Shown here: in pieces, positions 11,119-31,260 of the stretch
How positions within the stretch are numbered: the first letter of the stretch is position 1
Layout of the letters: each line of letters opens with the position of its first letter
Source of the DNA: Entonaema liquescens
Taxonomy: Eukaryota > Ascomycota > Sordariomycetes > Xylariales > Xylariaceae
Assembly: GCA_902805475.1 (NCBI GenBank)
Contig: CADCSX010000012.1
Location: forward strand, 1,488,001 to 1,552,000
Direction of reading: 5' to 3'
DNA length: 64,000 nt
Program-made: the position numbers and the translations under genes
The notes under the pieces: model-generated
Seen by the model: the letters and a program-made list of their open reading frames with translations, nothing else
What the model was told of the DNA's origin: nothing
The model's database searches: none

Positions 11119-12536
11119 TTATTTTTTTTTGAAAGTTTTTTAAATACCTTTTTAAATTTTTTTAAAATTTTAAATTACGGCGTTTTTATTTAACATTTAT
11201 CGTTTAATTAATTTAACTATTTATTTTCTTTTTTTATTTTCATTTTCGTTATTTAATAAATTTATTATATTTTTCGAGATATTTAATTAAATTGTTATTT
11301 TAATTTTTAAAAACAAAACTTTTACTTAAAATATTTAAATTATTTCGGTTTTTTTAACTTATCACTTTTTATAAATTATAAACTTACTAATTTAAATAAT
11401 TAAATTTTTTTATATTTTTATTAAATTTATTATTACAATTATAATTAAAATAAAATTTTAAATTAAAATAATATATAATTTTTTTAATTTAATTAATTAA
11501 TTTAAATTTTTTATAATAAATTTATAATATTAAGATTTAAATTTAATTAAATATTATTCCATTAATTATTTAAAAAAGTAAAAAAACGTAATAAAAAAAC
11601 AAAAAAGCGTAAAAAAAAAAAGAAAATATAATAAAAAACGAAAGAAATATAACAAAAAAATATAAAAAATATAATAAAAAAAATTATTATAAAAAGAAAA
11701 AAAAATATAACTAATTATTTATTTTTAATTAATTTTTTACTTTTTATAAATTTTATTTAAACTTTATTAATTTATAAAATATTATTATTATTATTTCTTT
11801 TTATTTTTTTTATATAATTAATCTTCCATTTTTTTTATTTTTTTTAATTTTACAAACGTAATTACTTTTTTTAAAATTTTAACGTTTTTAACTTTATAAA
11901 CATTATTTTATTTAACGGTTTTTATATTCGATTTCGCAAAATTTACATTTTTTAAAACTTTAAAATAATTTATTTAAAAAATAAAAATTTTCCAATTTCG
12001 AAAAATAGCAAATTAATAAAAGTTAATTATTATTAAAAGATATTTAATTTAATTTAATTATATATTAAAACCTTATTTTTTTTATTTTTATATATTCGTA
12101 AAACTTTTATTTTTTTTATTTTAAATATTATAAAAATAATTATATTATTAAATCAATAATTATTTACAATTTTATATTATTTTATATTAATTAAAAACAT
12201 TTTTATTTATTAATATAATAAAATTTTAAATAGTTATTAATTTACTTTAATTAAATTTAAAAATTAAATTATTTTAAATAAATTATATTTTAAAGAAAAT
12301 TTATAAAATAATAAAATATATTTTTAATATCTTTTAAATTTATTAATAATTAATATTAAACTTAATTAAACATTATTTAAATTAAATTAATTTACTTTAT
12401 ATATTTATATATTTTTTTTATTTATATATTTTTTTATTATATTATAAAAATAATTATTAATATTTTATTATTTATATATTTATTTTCATTAAAATTTTAT
12501 TATTTTTTTATTATTATATATATATTTTTATTATAA

Positions 12537-13349
12537 ATGATGCTATTTTAAGATTATTTTACTAGATTTATAATGTAAATTACTTAAAATTACAATTACC
12601 CGCAATTATATATAAAAATTATCGTAAATTAACAATTTTATAATTTTACCTTATCACTTTAACTTAAATTTAATATTTCTTAATTACAACAATATATATT
12701 TACATATATTTTAAAATATTTAAAATATTTATATTTTAATTAATTAATTAATATTAATTTTAAAAAAATACAATTATATTTCGTAAAATTATTTTAAAAA
12801 TAATTTATAGTTAAAAAATAATAATTTATAAATAAATGCTAATAATCTTTAAATAATAATAAATAATTTATAAATAAAAGTTAATAATTTATAAATAATA
12901 ATATTTTTACATTATTTTTTCATAATATTAACGTTTATAATAAAAACTATTTACATACATTTAATCAACGTAATTAAACACATTTAATAATATTAATTTC
13001 GTAAGTAAATAATTTAAATTAAAAAAAATATCATTAAATAATAAAATAATACGTGTTATATATGTTATTAACAACATTAAGTATTTAAATACAACCAATT
13101 TCTTATATAAATATAAGTTTAAAATAAACTTTAACATTAATTATAATATTTACTTATATCTTTCTTTAAATATAAAAATAAAAACATAACATTTTTATAA
13201 TATTTACTTTTTATTATTTATATTATAAGATTTAAAAAATTATAAAATTATATCATTTTATTAATAATTTTAATTACCAATTATTTATAAATGTTTAATA
13301 AAGTAATTTATATTTTAAACTTAATAAAATAATTTTAAAATAACATTAC
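12537..13349 (+). mobile_element. TIR family A, full-length RIPed copy A3
   Basis: It is about 813 bp, begins ATGATGCTATTTTAAGATTA and ends with the inverted motif AATTTTAAAATAACATTAC. It is inserted in Ty3 copy T1: the surrounding retrotransposon sequence continues directly across, and the target TTTTATTAT is present on both sides (about 9 bp). Non-coding. Confidence 0.7.
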
Positions 13350-13706
13350 TTTTTATTATAATTTTAAATTTATTTTAAAATAAATTTAAATTAATTTATT
13401 TATATAACGTTATAACTTATAACGTCATTTTTTTATTTTTTAAAATTTTTTAAATTAAATAATATAAAATTTTTAATAAATTATATTATAAAAATAATTA
13501 ATTATTATAATTTAACTAAATTATATTACGTTATTTATTTTTTAAAAATAATTAAATAATTTAAATAATAAAAATTATTAATTATAAAATTTAATAAAAA
13601 ATAATTATAATAAATAATTATTTAAAAATTTTAATATATATAAAAGTTATATTTATTAAATATTATAAAATTATTATAATAAAAGTTTTTTAAAATAATT
13701 TAATAT

Positions 13707-15227
13707 TAAATTGTAACTTTTTGCATGTTCCGAGATTTGGTTTAGAACCCGGATGTTAATTTTACCACTTAACAGAATAAAGAATTAAAAGCGAATAAAG
13801 TTAAGTTGGAAAAGTATGGAATTTTAATTGACGATTACGATAAATGGGGAAGTATTATTATTTTTTATTAATAGTGGGTAATATATAGTTAAATTATATT
13901 AATAATTGATATAATTAAGGTTTTAATAGTTTAAGGTAAATTGTATGATAATTTGAGAGATTTTTATGTTGTATTATTTTGTTATGTTGGAATATATTTG
14001 TGGTACGATTTTATTAAAATAATTGTTAAATTAATTAAGTGTTAAGTTTATAATTAATTTAATGTAATAATAATGTATAAAATTGTTTAAAAAAAGTTGT
14101 TTTATATTTATAAAATTTGTATTAAGAAAGATTAAGAAGTAATTAAGTGTGTTAATAAATGTATTTAATTATTATTTTATGAAAAAACGTTTAAAGTTTT
14201 TCGAATAATTAACGATGTTTAATATAGATTAAAAATTATGTTTGTGGGAGTTAATAAAATATTGTATGTTTTTGGATTGGTTTAAATGTGTTAATTATTT
14301 AATAAAACCCGAGTTTTTTTTTTTAATAAATTATTATGTTTATAAAAGAAAAATAAAAAAAAGTTTAAAGTAATGGGTATTAAAAATTTATGTTGAAAAC
14401 TTATGGGTAATTAATTAAAATAAAATTTTAATAAATTATTATTATTTATTAAAAAATAATTAAAGTAATAAAAATTAATAAATAAAGATGAAAAAATAAA
14501 TTTATAAATAGTGATTTATGATATCCGCGAAATGTTAAATGTTATTTAAATAACGTATTAAAAATTTAGTGAAAAAATAAATCGAATAAAAATAAAAATG
14601 GAATCGATTTTTAATATTTTAAATTATAAAATTAATGGTATGTTAATAATAAATAAAAAGTTGTTGAAAATGTTAAATATTTAAATAAAAATAAAAAAAT
14701 TTATAATTATTGTTAAAAATAGTAAAAATGAGCGTAAATAATAAACGAAAATATTATAAAATGTAATTATAATTATTAATAAAGTTAAAAGTTAATAAAG
14801 ATTAATTATATTTAAAAGTAAGTTATTAGTAAAAAAAAAATTATTTAAAAAAGGAAATGTAATTATATAAAAAATAAATTAATATATTATATTAATATAA
14901 AATGTTATTTTTAAATAATTAATTCGAAAATTAATATTTATAATATTTATTAATTAAAAGTATAAAATAATATCTTATAAAAATTAAATAATATATATAT
15001 AAAAATTAATTATATATATTTTTAACAAATAGAAAATAATTTATAAATTAACAATAATAATAAAAACGTTATTCCTTTTCTTTATAAAAAGTAATTGTTA
15101 AGAAAAATTAAAATTAATTTATTTTATTTTATTATTAACTTAAATAATTCATTTATATAATTTATAAAAAACTTTATTTTTCATTATTTTTAATAAAATA
15201 ATTTTAATATAAAAAAACTTCTTATAA
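13707..15227 (+). repeat. Repeat family C, less mutated copy inserted in Ty3 copy T1
   Basis: About 1.5 kb splits T1. The host sequence before it (about 13633-13706) is repeated after it (about 15228-15303), a direct duplication of roughly 75 bp. The first 150 bp keep many G and C bases, and 13745-13865 can be read as a frame with few stops (KLEKYGILIDDYDKWGS). Plus-strand C is almost gone while G is kept. It may be a coding element, but I do not recognise the protein. Confidence 0.5.
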
Positions 15228-16672
15228 TTTTAATATATATAAAAATTATATTTATTAAATATTATAAAATTATTATAATAAAAATTTTTTAAAATAATTT
15301 AATATTATTATTTAATATAATAAAATAAATTAAATAAATTTAAAATTATTTATTATAATATTTAAAATTAATAAAATATATTACATTTTATAAGTAATTA
15401 AATTTCCAAATTTATTTTTAATATAAAACAAATTAATTTTTAATTTATTATATTTATATTTAATATATTAATTTTATTATTAAAAAAACCATTTATTTAA
15501 TTTTTTTTAATTTTTCTATATTTTTAATTAAATTATTTTATTAATTGTATTACGTTTTTTATAAATAAATTTTTAAAATACCATTAATTATTTTTTAAAC
15601 CGTATTTTTTTTAATAAATTAAATATTTAATTATTAATTTTCTTTTAATTTTATTTATACATTTTTTTAAAAAAAATTTAATTTTAAAAAAAATATATTT
15701 ATTTATATTTTTTTTAATAAAATTTTTTTAAAACTTTAACTTTTTTTTATTAAAGAAATTTAATTTTTTCGGGACTAATATAAATTAAACAATTAATATA
15801 ATTTTATAAACGTATTAATATTTTAAAAAATTTAATTTATAAACAAAATCTTCAACCTTTTTTATAATAATAAAAAAATTAAATTTTTTTAATAAATAAT
15901 AACTTTTATAAAAATAAAGATAAATTTTATTTTCCATTTTAAAAATCTAAAAATTTTTATTTTTATTATATTTTATTTTAATTTTTATTATAATATAATT
16001 AATTGCCATTTTAATATTTTATTAATAAATCTTTTTTTAAATTTTAAAATTAAGAAATTTTTTTAAAATTTTAAAAATTAATAAAAATAATTTAATTTTA
16101 AAATTAAAAATTACTTCGTTTAACAATTTTCTTAATATTGAAAATTTCGTATTATTTAAATTATATTAAACAATTAAAATAATATATATTTATATAATAT
16201 TTAATTTAATAATAATATAATATTTAATAATAATTTTAATATTTTAATTTCGTTTTTTATTTTATCTATTTATTTATAAATAATAACTTATAAATATTAT
16301 TAATATAATATTATAATTTTTTTATAAATATTATTAAAAATTTAATATAAATTTAAGATTTTTATTTAATATAATTTTTACGGATAAATTTTAATTTATT
16401 AATATTAATATAATATAAAAAATATAAATTTAATTTTTTATTATATACTTTATATATTAAGAAAATATATTAAGATCTTAAGAGATTTTTGATTTTTTAT
16501 AACGTAATATTGTAAGAAATTAATAATAATTTATAGAAAATAAATAATTATAATATTTAAAAAATTATAATAACTTTATATCGTAATTATAATAATAACA
16601 CCGTTTAAAAATGTTAACGTTAAAATAATAGTAAAAAACTTAATATGTAATGCGTTTGGATTAATTATAATA

Positions 16673-21485
<4,813 letters not shown>

Positions 21486-22400
21486 TATATATTATTATTA
21501 TTATTATTATTATTATTTTATTACGTTTATATATTTAACCTATTACGGTTAAAACATTACTAATATTATTTTTTAATAAACTTTTAAGTAAAAACTATAT
21601 TTTTATTGAAAAAAACTTAACTTATTTCTATTTATTTTTAATTTTTATTATATATTTATATTATATATTATTATATTTTATTAAAACTTTATTACTTTAA
21701 TAAATTAAATAATATATTTAATTATATAAAATTACTTTTATTATTTTTATATAATTCGTTTTTATTATATTTCCATATTTTATTTAATAATTATTTTATT
21801 ATTTTTATTAAATAGTTTTTTTTATTACTTTTTAATATATTATCTTTTATTAAATTATAAATAATTTTATTTCTATTTCGTTTTTTATACAAAATATAAT
21901 AATTATTTTATTAATAATATATAATAATAATATTTTTAATAAATATAATTTTATTTGATATATATTATAAAACTATTATTTCTTTTTTTTTTTAATATTT
22001 TTTCTTAATTTTATTATTTTTTTTATTTAAATTTATTTTTATTTAAATTTTATATTTTTAATTTTTTATTTATTATTATACTTTATTATTAACTTTCCCA
22101 TTATAATAATAATAATAAATTTAATAATAAATTTATTACGTTTTAAAATTATATACTTTTTAAATATTTTAATTATTATCATCATTTTCATCTTTATATA
22201 TTTTATTTCCATTTAATTTATTTTTAATATAATTATAATTTAAACCTTCCTTTTTATTTTAATTATTTAATAATTTTTTTTAATTAATATATTTATTATT
22301 ATTATATTAAAATTATTATAAAATATATTTTAATACGTTTTTTTTATATTATTTATAAATTTATTTATATTAATTATTTTTTTAAAAAATAAATAAAATA
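21486..22400 (-). mobile_element. RIPed LINE 3' end (L4)
   Basis: It starts with (ATT)n and then TTATTACGTTTATATATTT, and follows the undegraded 3' region at 4222-4535 with transitions, then matches L2 (5314-7000). It lies tail-first against the right end of LINE L3. Confidence 0.65.
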
Positions 22401-23855
22401 GTTAAAAATTTTAAAATTTTAATATATCTTATGACTTTTTTTTTAACCTTTTTTAATAATATTTAAAATTAAATATTTCCCAATTTCCGTTTTAAAATAA
22501 TATTTTTTCGTTACTAAATTTTAAATATAATTTAATTATATTTTATAATTATTATAACATAATTTATTTATAAATTTATTATAAATATAAAATAATATAA
22601 TTTTAAAGTTATTAATTATTTAAATTATAATTAATATTATATTTAATTATAACATTAATATAATACAATTTTCAATTTATACTTTTATTTTAATTATAAT
22701 AAAATTAATCTTTATTATTTTTAATTTATTTTTTTTTATCATTATTATTAACTTTTTATTTTAAATTTTTAAATAAATAGTTATTTTTTTATTTTAATTT
22801 TTATCTAAAAATTATAAACTTATTTAATAAATTGTTATAAAATATATATTTTATTATAAAATTTTTATTATATTTATTAAAGAATTTAATAAAAAATATA
22901 TTTATATTATTATAATTTAATATTCTTTTTTTTTAAAAAAATTCTTTATTTACTTTAAACTTTTTAAATTTTATAGTTTTAAAAAAAAAAGTTAAATAAT
23001 ATATTTTTTAATAAATTAAATAAAAAATTTAATAAAAAAAATAAAAAAATTAAAATTAAAATTATTAAAAACGTTAATAATAATAATAAAAATAATAATA
23101 TCGAAAAACCTTTTAATAATTTTAAAATTAAAAAAAATAATAATTTTTTTAAAAATAACGTTTTTTTTATTATTAATAAATTATTTAATAATAATAATAA
23201 TTTTTTTAAAATTAAATAATAAATTATATTTAATATAAAAAAAATATAATCAATCCGTTTTTATAGTTTTATTATAATAATTTTATATATATTTTTTTTT
23301 ATTTATATTTATTAAAATTTTATTAAAGTTTTTTTAAATTTAAATTTTTAAATTTTTTTTTTTATTAAATTAATTATTAATTTATATATTAATAATGTTT
23401 TTAATTTTAAAAATTACCATATAATTTAATTTATTTCTTTATTATCTTTTATAACTTTTTTATAATTATATTATAATTTAAATATTTTTAATATTAATTT
23501 ATTATATCATTTTTCTTTTTAAATTATAAATTTTATATATTTTATTATTATATAATATATTATTTTCTTTTATTTATACTAACATCATAATATCTTTATT
23601 TTAAACATTTCCCATTTAAACAAAAATATTTTTAATTTTATTTTTTTTATACATATTTAAATTAATATTAAAACCTTATATTTTTTTAATAATTTATAAA
23701 TTTTTTTTAACTATTTATTTTTTAATAAAAATTTTAATATAATTATATTTTAAATATATTTTTAATTTTATTTTATTTTTTATATTTATAATATTATTTT
23801 TTTAATAAATTATTTTTTTTTTATAATTTAATTTATTTTTATTTTATTATTAAAT
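22401..23855. other. AT-saturated DNA without recognisable gene
   Basis: No useful frame and no clear family match. It is presumably RIPed repeat remnants, possibly including the 5' side of LINE L4. Confidence 0.45.
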
Positions 23856-23992
23856 TGTGCTTAATATATATTTATAAGATTAAAATTTAATATAAAGTTT
23901 AATATATAATTATTAATTAAAATTTAATAGATTTTTAATTTATTAAATTTTAAAAAAATTAATTTTAATTTTATTTTATAAAATTACTTTAT
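23856..23992 (+). repeat. 5' LTR of RIPed Ty3 copy
   Basis: The 146-bp LTR minus about 9 bp in its first hairpin; the rest aligns by transitions only. Confidence 0.75.
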
Positions 23993-24631
23993 ATTTAATA
24001 ACTTTATTTTTTTTTTTATTATTATTAATAATTTAATAATATAAAAATAATTAATTTTAAAGTAGATTTATTTTATAAATAATTAATTTTTTAATAAATT
24101 GTTTATCTTTTAAATATTTATTTATTTAAATTTTAAAAAAAATAAAATTTATTTTATTTAAAAATATATTTTAAATATATTATTTTAATAATTTTTATTT
24201 TTAAAATCTTTAAAATATATATTTTTTTTATATAAATAAAATAATTTAATAAATATTTTTAAAATTTTAATTTATAATTATTTATTTTTATTTATAAAAT
24301 CTTATAATTTCATTAATAATTTATAATTTAAAAATTCCCTAATTTTTTTAATTAAATTTTTATTTATTTTTTTTTTAATTATACTTTTTAATTATTTTTT
24401 TTAAAAATAAAATTATATTTTTTTTCGCTAAAAACCTATTTTTTTTTTTAATATATTACTCTTCTTAAAAATAAAATTATATTTTTTTTCGTTAAAAATT
24501 TATTTTTTTTTTTAATATATCCCTATTATATTTATAAATTCTTTAATTACTAAAAGAAATTTTTTAATTTATAATTTACGTTATTTTATTTAAAATTATA
24601 AATTATTAAATTATTAAATTATTTTTTTAAA

Positions 24632-27600
24632 TATTTAATAATTTTTAATATATTATTAATTATTACTATATAATAATATTTTTATACAAAAATTCTATAT
24701 TAACGTAAATTTATAAAATTCTTAATAAACGAACTTATATTATAACATTTATAATATTATTTTCTTAAGATTTTAAAAAATAATATTAAATTTTTTTATT
24801 TTTTATTTAATAAATAATTTATATTTAAAGCGCCAAATTTAAACTTTATTTGTTAAAATAATTTATTAACTTATTTTAAACTAAATAATAAATTCTAATA
24901 ATTAATTTTTATATTTTAATTATATAAAAAACAAATCAAAAATAAAAATTAAAAAAAAACTTTTATATTTCGTAAAGATAAAAAATTATTTTTAATTTTA
25001 AAACTTTTAAATTAAATAAAATTATCCAAAATATTAGATTATTTTTTATAAAAATAAAAAAATAATTATTTTTAAATTAAATTAAAAACTTTTATTTATT
25101 TAATAAAAAAGTATTTATTATTATGTTTTTTTTAATTTTAGATAACGGAAACGTTTTGATAAATGTACCAGATTTAAATTACAATAAGATAAATTTTATA
25201 ATTTATTTATTTTAAATATCTTTTTTAATGGATTTGATTGTAACCGATATTTTGTATTAAAACCTTTAATTAAATTTTCCGGAATATTTTAAAATATTTT
25301 TTTTTTTAATAAATTATTTTTTATTTTCTTTATTTATTTTTATAAATTCTTTTTAAATTAATTCGATAAATATAAATATAAATTTATTTTATTAAATAAA
25401 TAATATTATTGTTATAATTTAAATTATATTATAAAATAAAGATATTTATAATTTGATATAAAATATTAATAATGTAATAAAAAGATTTTTTTAAGATAAT
25501 AATAATATATTTAATTTAAATAATTAGAAATTTTATTATATTAATTATTTTTATTTAAACGTTATTAAATTTTATAAATTTAGAAATTATATAATTATTT
25601 TTGGTAATGTGTATTAATAAAATGTATATTTATTTGTTAATTTTTATTATATAATAATAATTAATCTAATTAAATAAATTATTTTCCAAAATAATTTTTT
25701 ATAGTTTTTACGAAGTAATATTTAAATATAATAAACTGTTTGTTTAATAAAAAAATAAAAAATTGTTATAATAATTAATTTAAAGTATATATTAATTTTT
25801 ATTATTAATAAATTTAAAATTAATTTAATAAATGTATAAATAATTATATAAGCTATAATTTATAATTGTATTTATTTAATAAAAAATATATTTATTATTT
25901 AATGGGTAATATAATTTTTTTATAATATAAAAGTTTATAATTTTATAATATTATAATAATAAATAAATTAATTTTATAATTTTATTTATTTAGATTTATA
26001 AATTTTTATTAATAAATCATAAAATAAAATATTTTTAAACGAATATTTTAATTATATTAAAAAAAAATAAAAAGTTTATAAAAATAATGTTATAGTAAAA
26101 AGTTTATATATTCGATTTGTTTTATTTAATATTTCTATTTTATTAATTATCTTAATTACATTAATTATTCTTATATTAGGTTTTTTTATTATCTTTAAAT
26201 TATTTAAAACTATTATTAATATGGTTTATATAAGAAAATAAAAAAATATTAATTAAAATTAAAAATTATAATAATTAAAATAAAAAAAATATAATAAATA
26301 AAAATAAAATAATTATAAAAGTTAATAATTTTTTTTTATTGATTAAAAAACGAATAAAGTTGTTTAAATTATTATAAAAATTATTATAAAAATTATTATA
26401 GTTATGGATAAAATAATTTTTATAAATATATTTGTTATAAATAATAATTATTTTAATAAATATATTATTAATAAATTTACCTTAATTGTTTTATTAATAA
26501 TTATTTTAATATTTAAAATAAAATATTTATAAATATTAATAATTTAAATAAAAATTAATGAAAATAGTAAATAAATATAAAAAATTATATTATAATAAAA
26601 AAAATAATTAAAAAAAATTATAAAAAAATATATATAAAAATAAACGAAGATAAATAAATCAAAAAAATTAATATAATTAATAATTATTTTTCCTTTTTTA
26701 TATATAAAATATCTTTTAATAAAAATATTATTAAATTTATTTTAAACAAAACAATTTAAATATTAATTTATTAAAATTATTATAATATTTTTAATAATTA
26801 AATTACCTTTTTTATATATAATTTTATTAAAATTTATAAAAAAAAAATTTATATTATAAAAAAGAAATTTTTTATAAAAAATTAATAAATTTATTTTTAT
26901 AAAAAAAAAATTTTTATAAAAAACGAAATTTTTAATTTTATTATAATTTAATTTAAATAAAAGGTTATTTAAAATATAAATTTTATAATTTATACATATT
27001 TTTAATTAAATATTATTTTAAAAAATATATAAAAATTAATTATAATTTATATTAATATAAGATATTTTAATATTTTAATTAATTATTTATCATTAAAAGA
27101 ATTTATTTTTTATACGTAAATCGTTAATATATTATTTATTTTTATAAAAAATATAATTAAAAAAATTTTATTATATAAAAAAACTATTTTTTAATTAAAT
27201 TTAAAAAGTAATTATAATTAAATATAAGTGATAAGTTAATTTATTATCAAAATATTAATAATTTATAATAATCTTTAATTAAACCTTTTTTTAATATATA
27301 TTTTTTTTTAAATATATAATAAATATTTAATATTTAAACCAAATTTTAATTATAAATTTTTATAATTAATTAATTATATTAATAATAATTATTTATAAAA
27401 AAAATCTTATTTATTAACAAATTTTAATTTAAATTAATATAATAATATTATTTAAAATAATGATATAAATTTTAATTTTTTATATAAATTTATTAAAAAA
27501 TAATTTAGAAGGTTCTAATTAAGATTATGTATTTATTATTAACATTAATAGTTTATTTAATACTTTTATTTTCTTTAAAAGAAAAAAGATAATTTTTTTT

Positions 27601-30600
27601 TTAAATTTTACGGATAAATTAATCCGTATTAAATAGAAATAAAGATTTAGTTATATCGAAAATTATTACGATGAAAAGTATTTTATTATTATTTAAGAAA
27701 AAGCAATTTTTGTATAAATAGTTATAATTATTATAAAAAATATTATTAATAATTATTAAATAATAAAAAAGTTTAATTTAAATAATGATGTTATTTATAT
27801 GTTAATATTTAAAGAAAAAACATTAGATGATGTTTGGTTAGTTGTTAAAAGTAATAAAACTTAAATAAAAAAACCACTTTTTTTAGAAATTTAATAACTA
27901 AAAAATATATTTTTTTATAAAATAAAAAAAGGTACGTATATTTATTTTCGAAATTTTTATATTAATTTTATAAAACGAGTTTAAGATTTAACCGATAATT
28001 ATAATATTTAAAATAAATTAAATTTTGTTAAAATAATTAATAAAAAAAAAATATAAATTTATTTTATAAAAAGTTAATAGAATTAAATCCAATTTTTTAT
28101 TAAACTTTATAAATTTAATATAAAGGAATAGAAAATAATAAATAAAATTTTTAATAATATATAAAAAAATAGTAAATTTAAATATATAAAATAATTTTTG
28201 TTATTTAATTATCTTATTTTTATAATATATTATATAGTTAATAATATCCGAAAAAGATATATTATAATTAATTTATAATTGTTTAATAAAATAATAATCT
28301 TAAACATATACTTTTTACCAACGTAAAAATTTATAATTAATAAATTTTAAAAATTGTATTATATTATAATTATAAATAAATTTAAATTTTTTTATTAATT
28401 ACCTATTTAATTAAATTATTAAAATAAAATAGTGATTATTTTTTTATAAAGCTTTAAAATGTTTAACGTTATGTTAATGAGCTATCGAAATAATTTAAAT
28501 TACATTTAAAAATATATAAATAAAAAATTAAAATTTTATAAGTGATTTATAATAATATATATTAATAATATTATTATTTATTTTAAGATATTAAAAAAAT
28601 ATTTAAAATATTTAATTTTAATTTTTTAATTATTTTAAAACTTTAATTTATTTATTAAATTAAATAAATTTTTTTTAAAATATTTTATAATTTGTTTTTT
28701 TAAATATTTAATAAATGGTTTAAATATATTATTAATAAATAATTATATAAAAACTTTTTAAAAGTTAAAAATTTTATTTATATTAATAAATTTGAAGATA
28801 TATATTAGTTTAATAAGTTTTTTTAAGAAATTTATTTTATAATATTAGTAAAAATTAATACTTTTATAAAAGAAAAAGATAAAATTTATTATTTAAAAAT
28901 ATATAATAAAAAATTTATTTAAGATAATTTCGGGATATAAGAAATAAGTAAAGTTAGTTAAATTTATTTTAATAAATAAAAAAAAAAAATTTTTAAAATT
29001 ATTTAAAAAAACTTAACGTTTTTTAATTATTTTATCCATTAAGATATAAAAAAAATTGCTTTTTTAAAACTAAATACCTTTAAATAAAAAAGCTTTATTG
29101 TAATGATATTTTATAATAAAAGAAAAATAAGATAATTTAAAATTAACCGTAAACTTTATTAAACTCATATAATATTTTAATAAAATATTAACCAAAATAA
29201 AATAACAATATTAAACAATAAAATTAAAAATAATTTATTTAATTTAAATTTATAAATAGTTTTAAATTTATATTTAATTTTATTTACATAATATTATAAT
29301 TTTTATAAATTATAAAGTTATATAAGAAATAATTAATTAAATAACTTTAAAATCTATAAATTTAATAAAATTTAATTTATGTTTAATAATAATTTTAATA
29401 TATTTATCCTAATTTTATTTAAATATTTAATATATACCAAATTACATTAATTTAGTATTAAATACTTTATTTAAATTATTTATATATAATGATATAAAGG
29501 ATGTAGTAAAAATTACAAATTAATTTAAAAATTAATTAAATAATATAATTAAAAATTTTAATTATATAATTAAAATAACAATAATTTTACCAAATAAAAT
29601 AAAAGTAAAAATAGTTGTTGGTTATATGCGTAATAGAAAATTAACCAAAATTATTAAAAAATTTATAAATAAATTAACTATAAAAAAATCCATCAAAAAT
29701 CTTTATTATTAATTAGATAATAATGGTTTATTATATACAACAAAAAAAAATAACATTAAATACTTTTATATTTTTAATAATTACATTTTTATAATATTCA
29801 AAATAATATATAATTTTAAATATTATTTTGGTTTAAAAAAAATAATTTATAATTTAAACAATTTTAATATTAATTATTTATTTAAAAAACTAATTAATTA
29901 TCTTACTTATTACCTTAAATACAAAATAAATCGAATAAATTAATATTAAATATTAAGTAAACTTAAACCAATTTATAAACTATCTTAATTATTTTATATA
30001 ATTATAATAAATTTTATAATTAATTTATTAAAAATTTTTATAACAAATACAATTTAATAAATGATTAGTTTTAAAAAAATTAATATTATATTAATAATGA
30101 TGTGTAAGTTTAATAAGAAATTATTAATTATACTTAAATATATAAAATATATAATAAAAAATTAACTTTATATTTTCCATATTATATTAATATTAATAAA
30201 TTAAAATTTACCCGTAAAAATTATATTAAACAAAGATTTTAAATTTATATCAGATTTTTAATAATTTTTATAAAAAAATTATAACATTATATTAATAATA
30301 TTTATAAATTATTACTTATAAATAAATAAATAAAGTAAAAAATAAAATTAAGATATTAAAATTGTTATTAAATATTATATTATTATTAAATTAAATATTA
30401 TATAAATATATATTATTTTAATTTTTTAATATAATTTAAATAATATAAAATTTTCGATATTAGAAAAATTATTAAATAAAATGGTTTTTGGTTTTAAAGT
30501 TAAATTATTTTTATTAGTTTTTAAAATTTTAAAAAAATCTTTCGATTTCGAAATTTAAAGAAAGATTTATTAGTAAAAAGTTACGACGGTAATTGATTAT

Positions 30601-31260
30601 ATTGTAATAAAAGTTAAAATAAAGTACAATAAAAATCAAAATCTTTAAGTTTTTAAAATAAAAGATAAAATTTATCTTCGTTTTTATAAAAATTATTATT
30701 TATTAAAAAAATTAAATTGGAAATAATTTTTATAAAAAGCGGGTTTTTTTGTTATTGTAAAAAAAATTAAAGATTTTGTTTATAAATTAAATTTTTTAAG
30801 GTATTAGTGCGTTTATAAAGTTATATTAATTGCTTAGTTGGTGTTAGCCTTAAAAAGATTAAATCTTTTCGGTAAAAGGAAGTCAAAGTTTGGAAAAATT
30901 TTCGTTAAAAGAAATATAAATAAATATATTTTTTTTAAAATTAAAATTTTCTTAAAAAAACATATAAATAAAGTTAGAAAAAAATTAATAATTAAATATT
31001 TGGTTTATTGGAAAAAATATGGTTTAAAAAACGATTAATGGTATTTTAAAAATTTATTTATAAAAAATATAATAAAATTAATAAAATAATTTAATTAAAA
31101 ATATGGAAAGATTAAAAAAGTTAAATAAATGGTTTTTTTTAATAATAAAATTAACGTATTAAATATAGATATAATAAATTAGAAATTAATTTATTTTATG
31201 TTAAAAATAAATTTAGAAATTTAATTGTTTGTAAAACGTAACGCGTTTTATTAATTTTAA
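24632..31260 (+). pseudogene. RIP-killed gag-pol
   Basis: It corresponds to the intact gag-pol at 51542-58174. The start codon is ATA-like, glutamine and tryptophan codons have become stops, and no long frame remains. The least damaged piece is 30838-31038, where the chromodomain region still reads for 66 codons, including LVYWKKYGLKND against the intact LVRWRGYGPEDD. In 30520-30900 nearly all changes are C-to-T on the plus strand while G is often kept. Confidence 0.8.

Larger units (their letters stand above)
10998..16475 (-). mobile_element. RIPed Ty3/Gypsy copy T1, 3' half only, with two insertions
   Basis: Read on the minus strand this is the 3' part of the same family as the intact element at 50765. 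It runs from the integrase core (about 16475) through the chromodomain, the pol/ORF3 spacer and ORF3 to a 3' LTR at 10998-11118. It matches the RIPed copy at 30110-33266 and, allowing transitions, the intact element. It is interrupted by family C at 13707-15227 and TIR element A3 at 12537-13349. The 5' half is absent here. The LTR has a short internal deletion. Confidence 0.75.
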
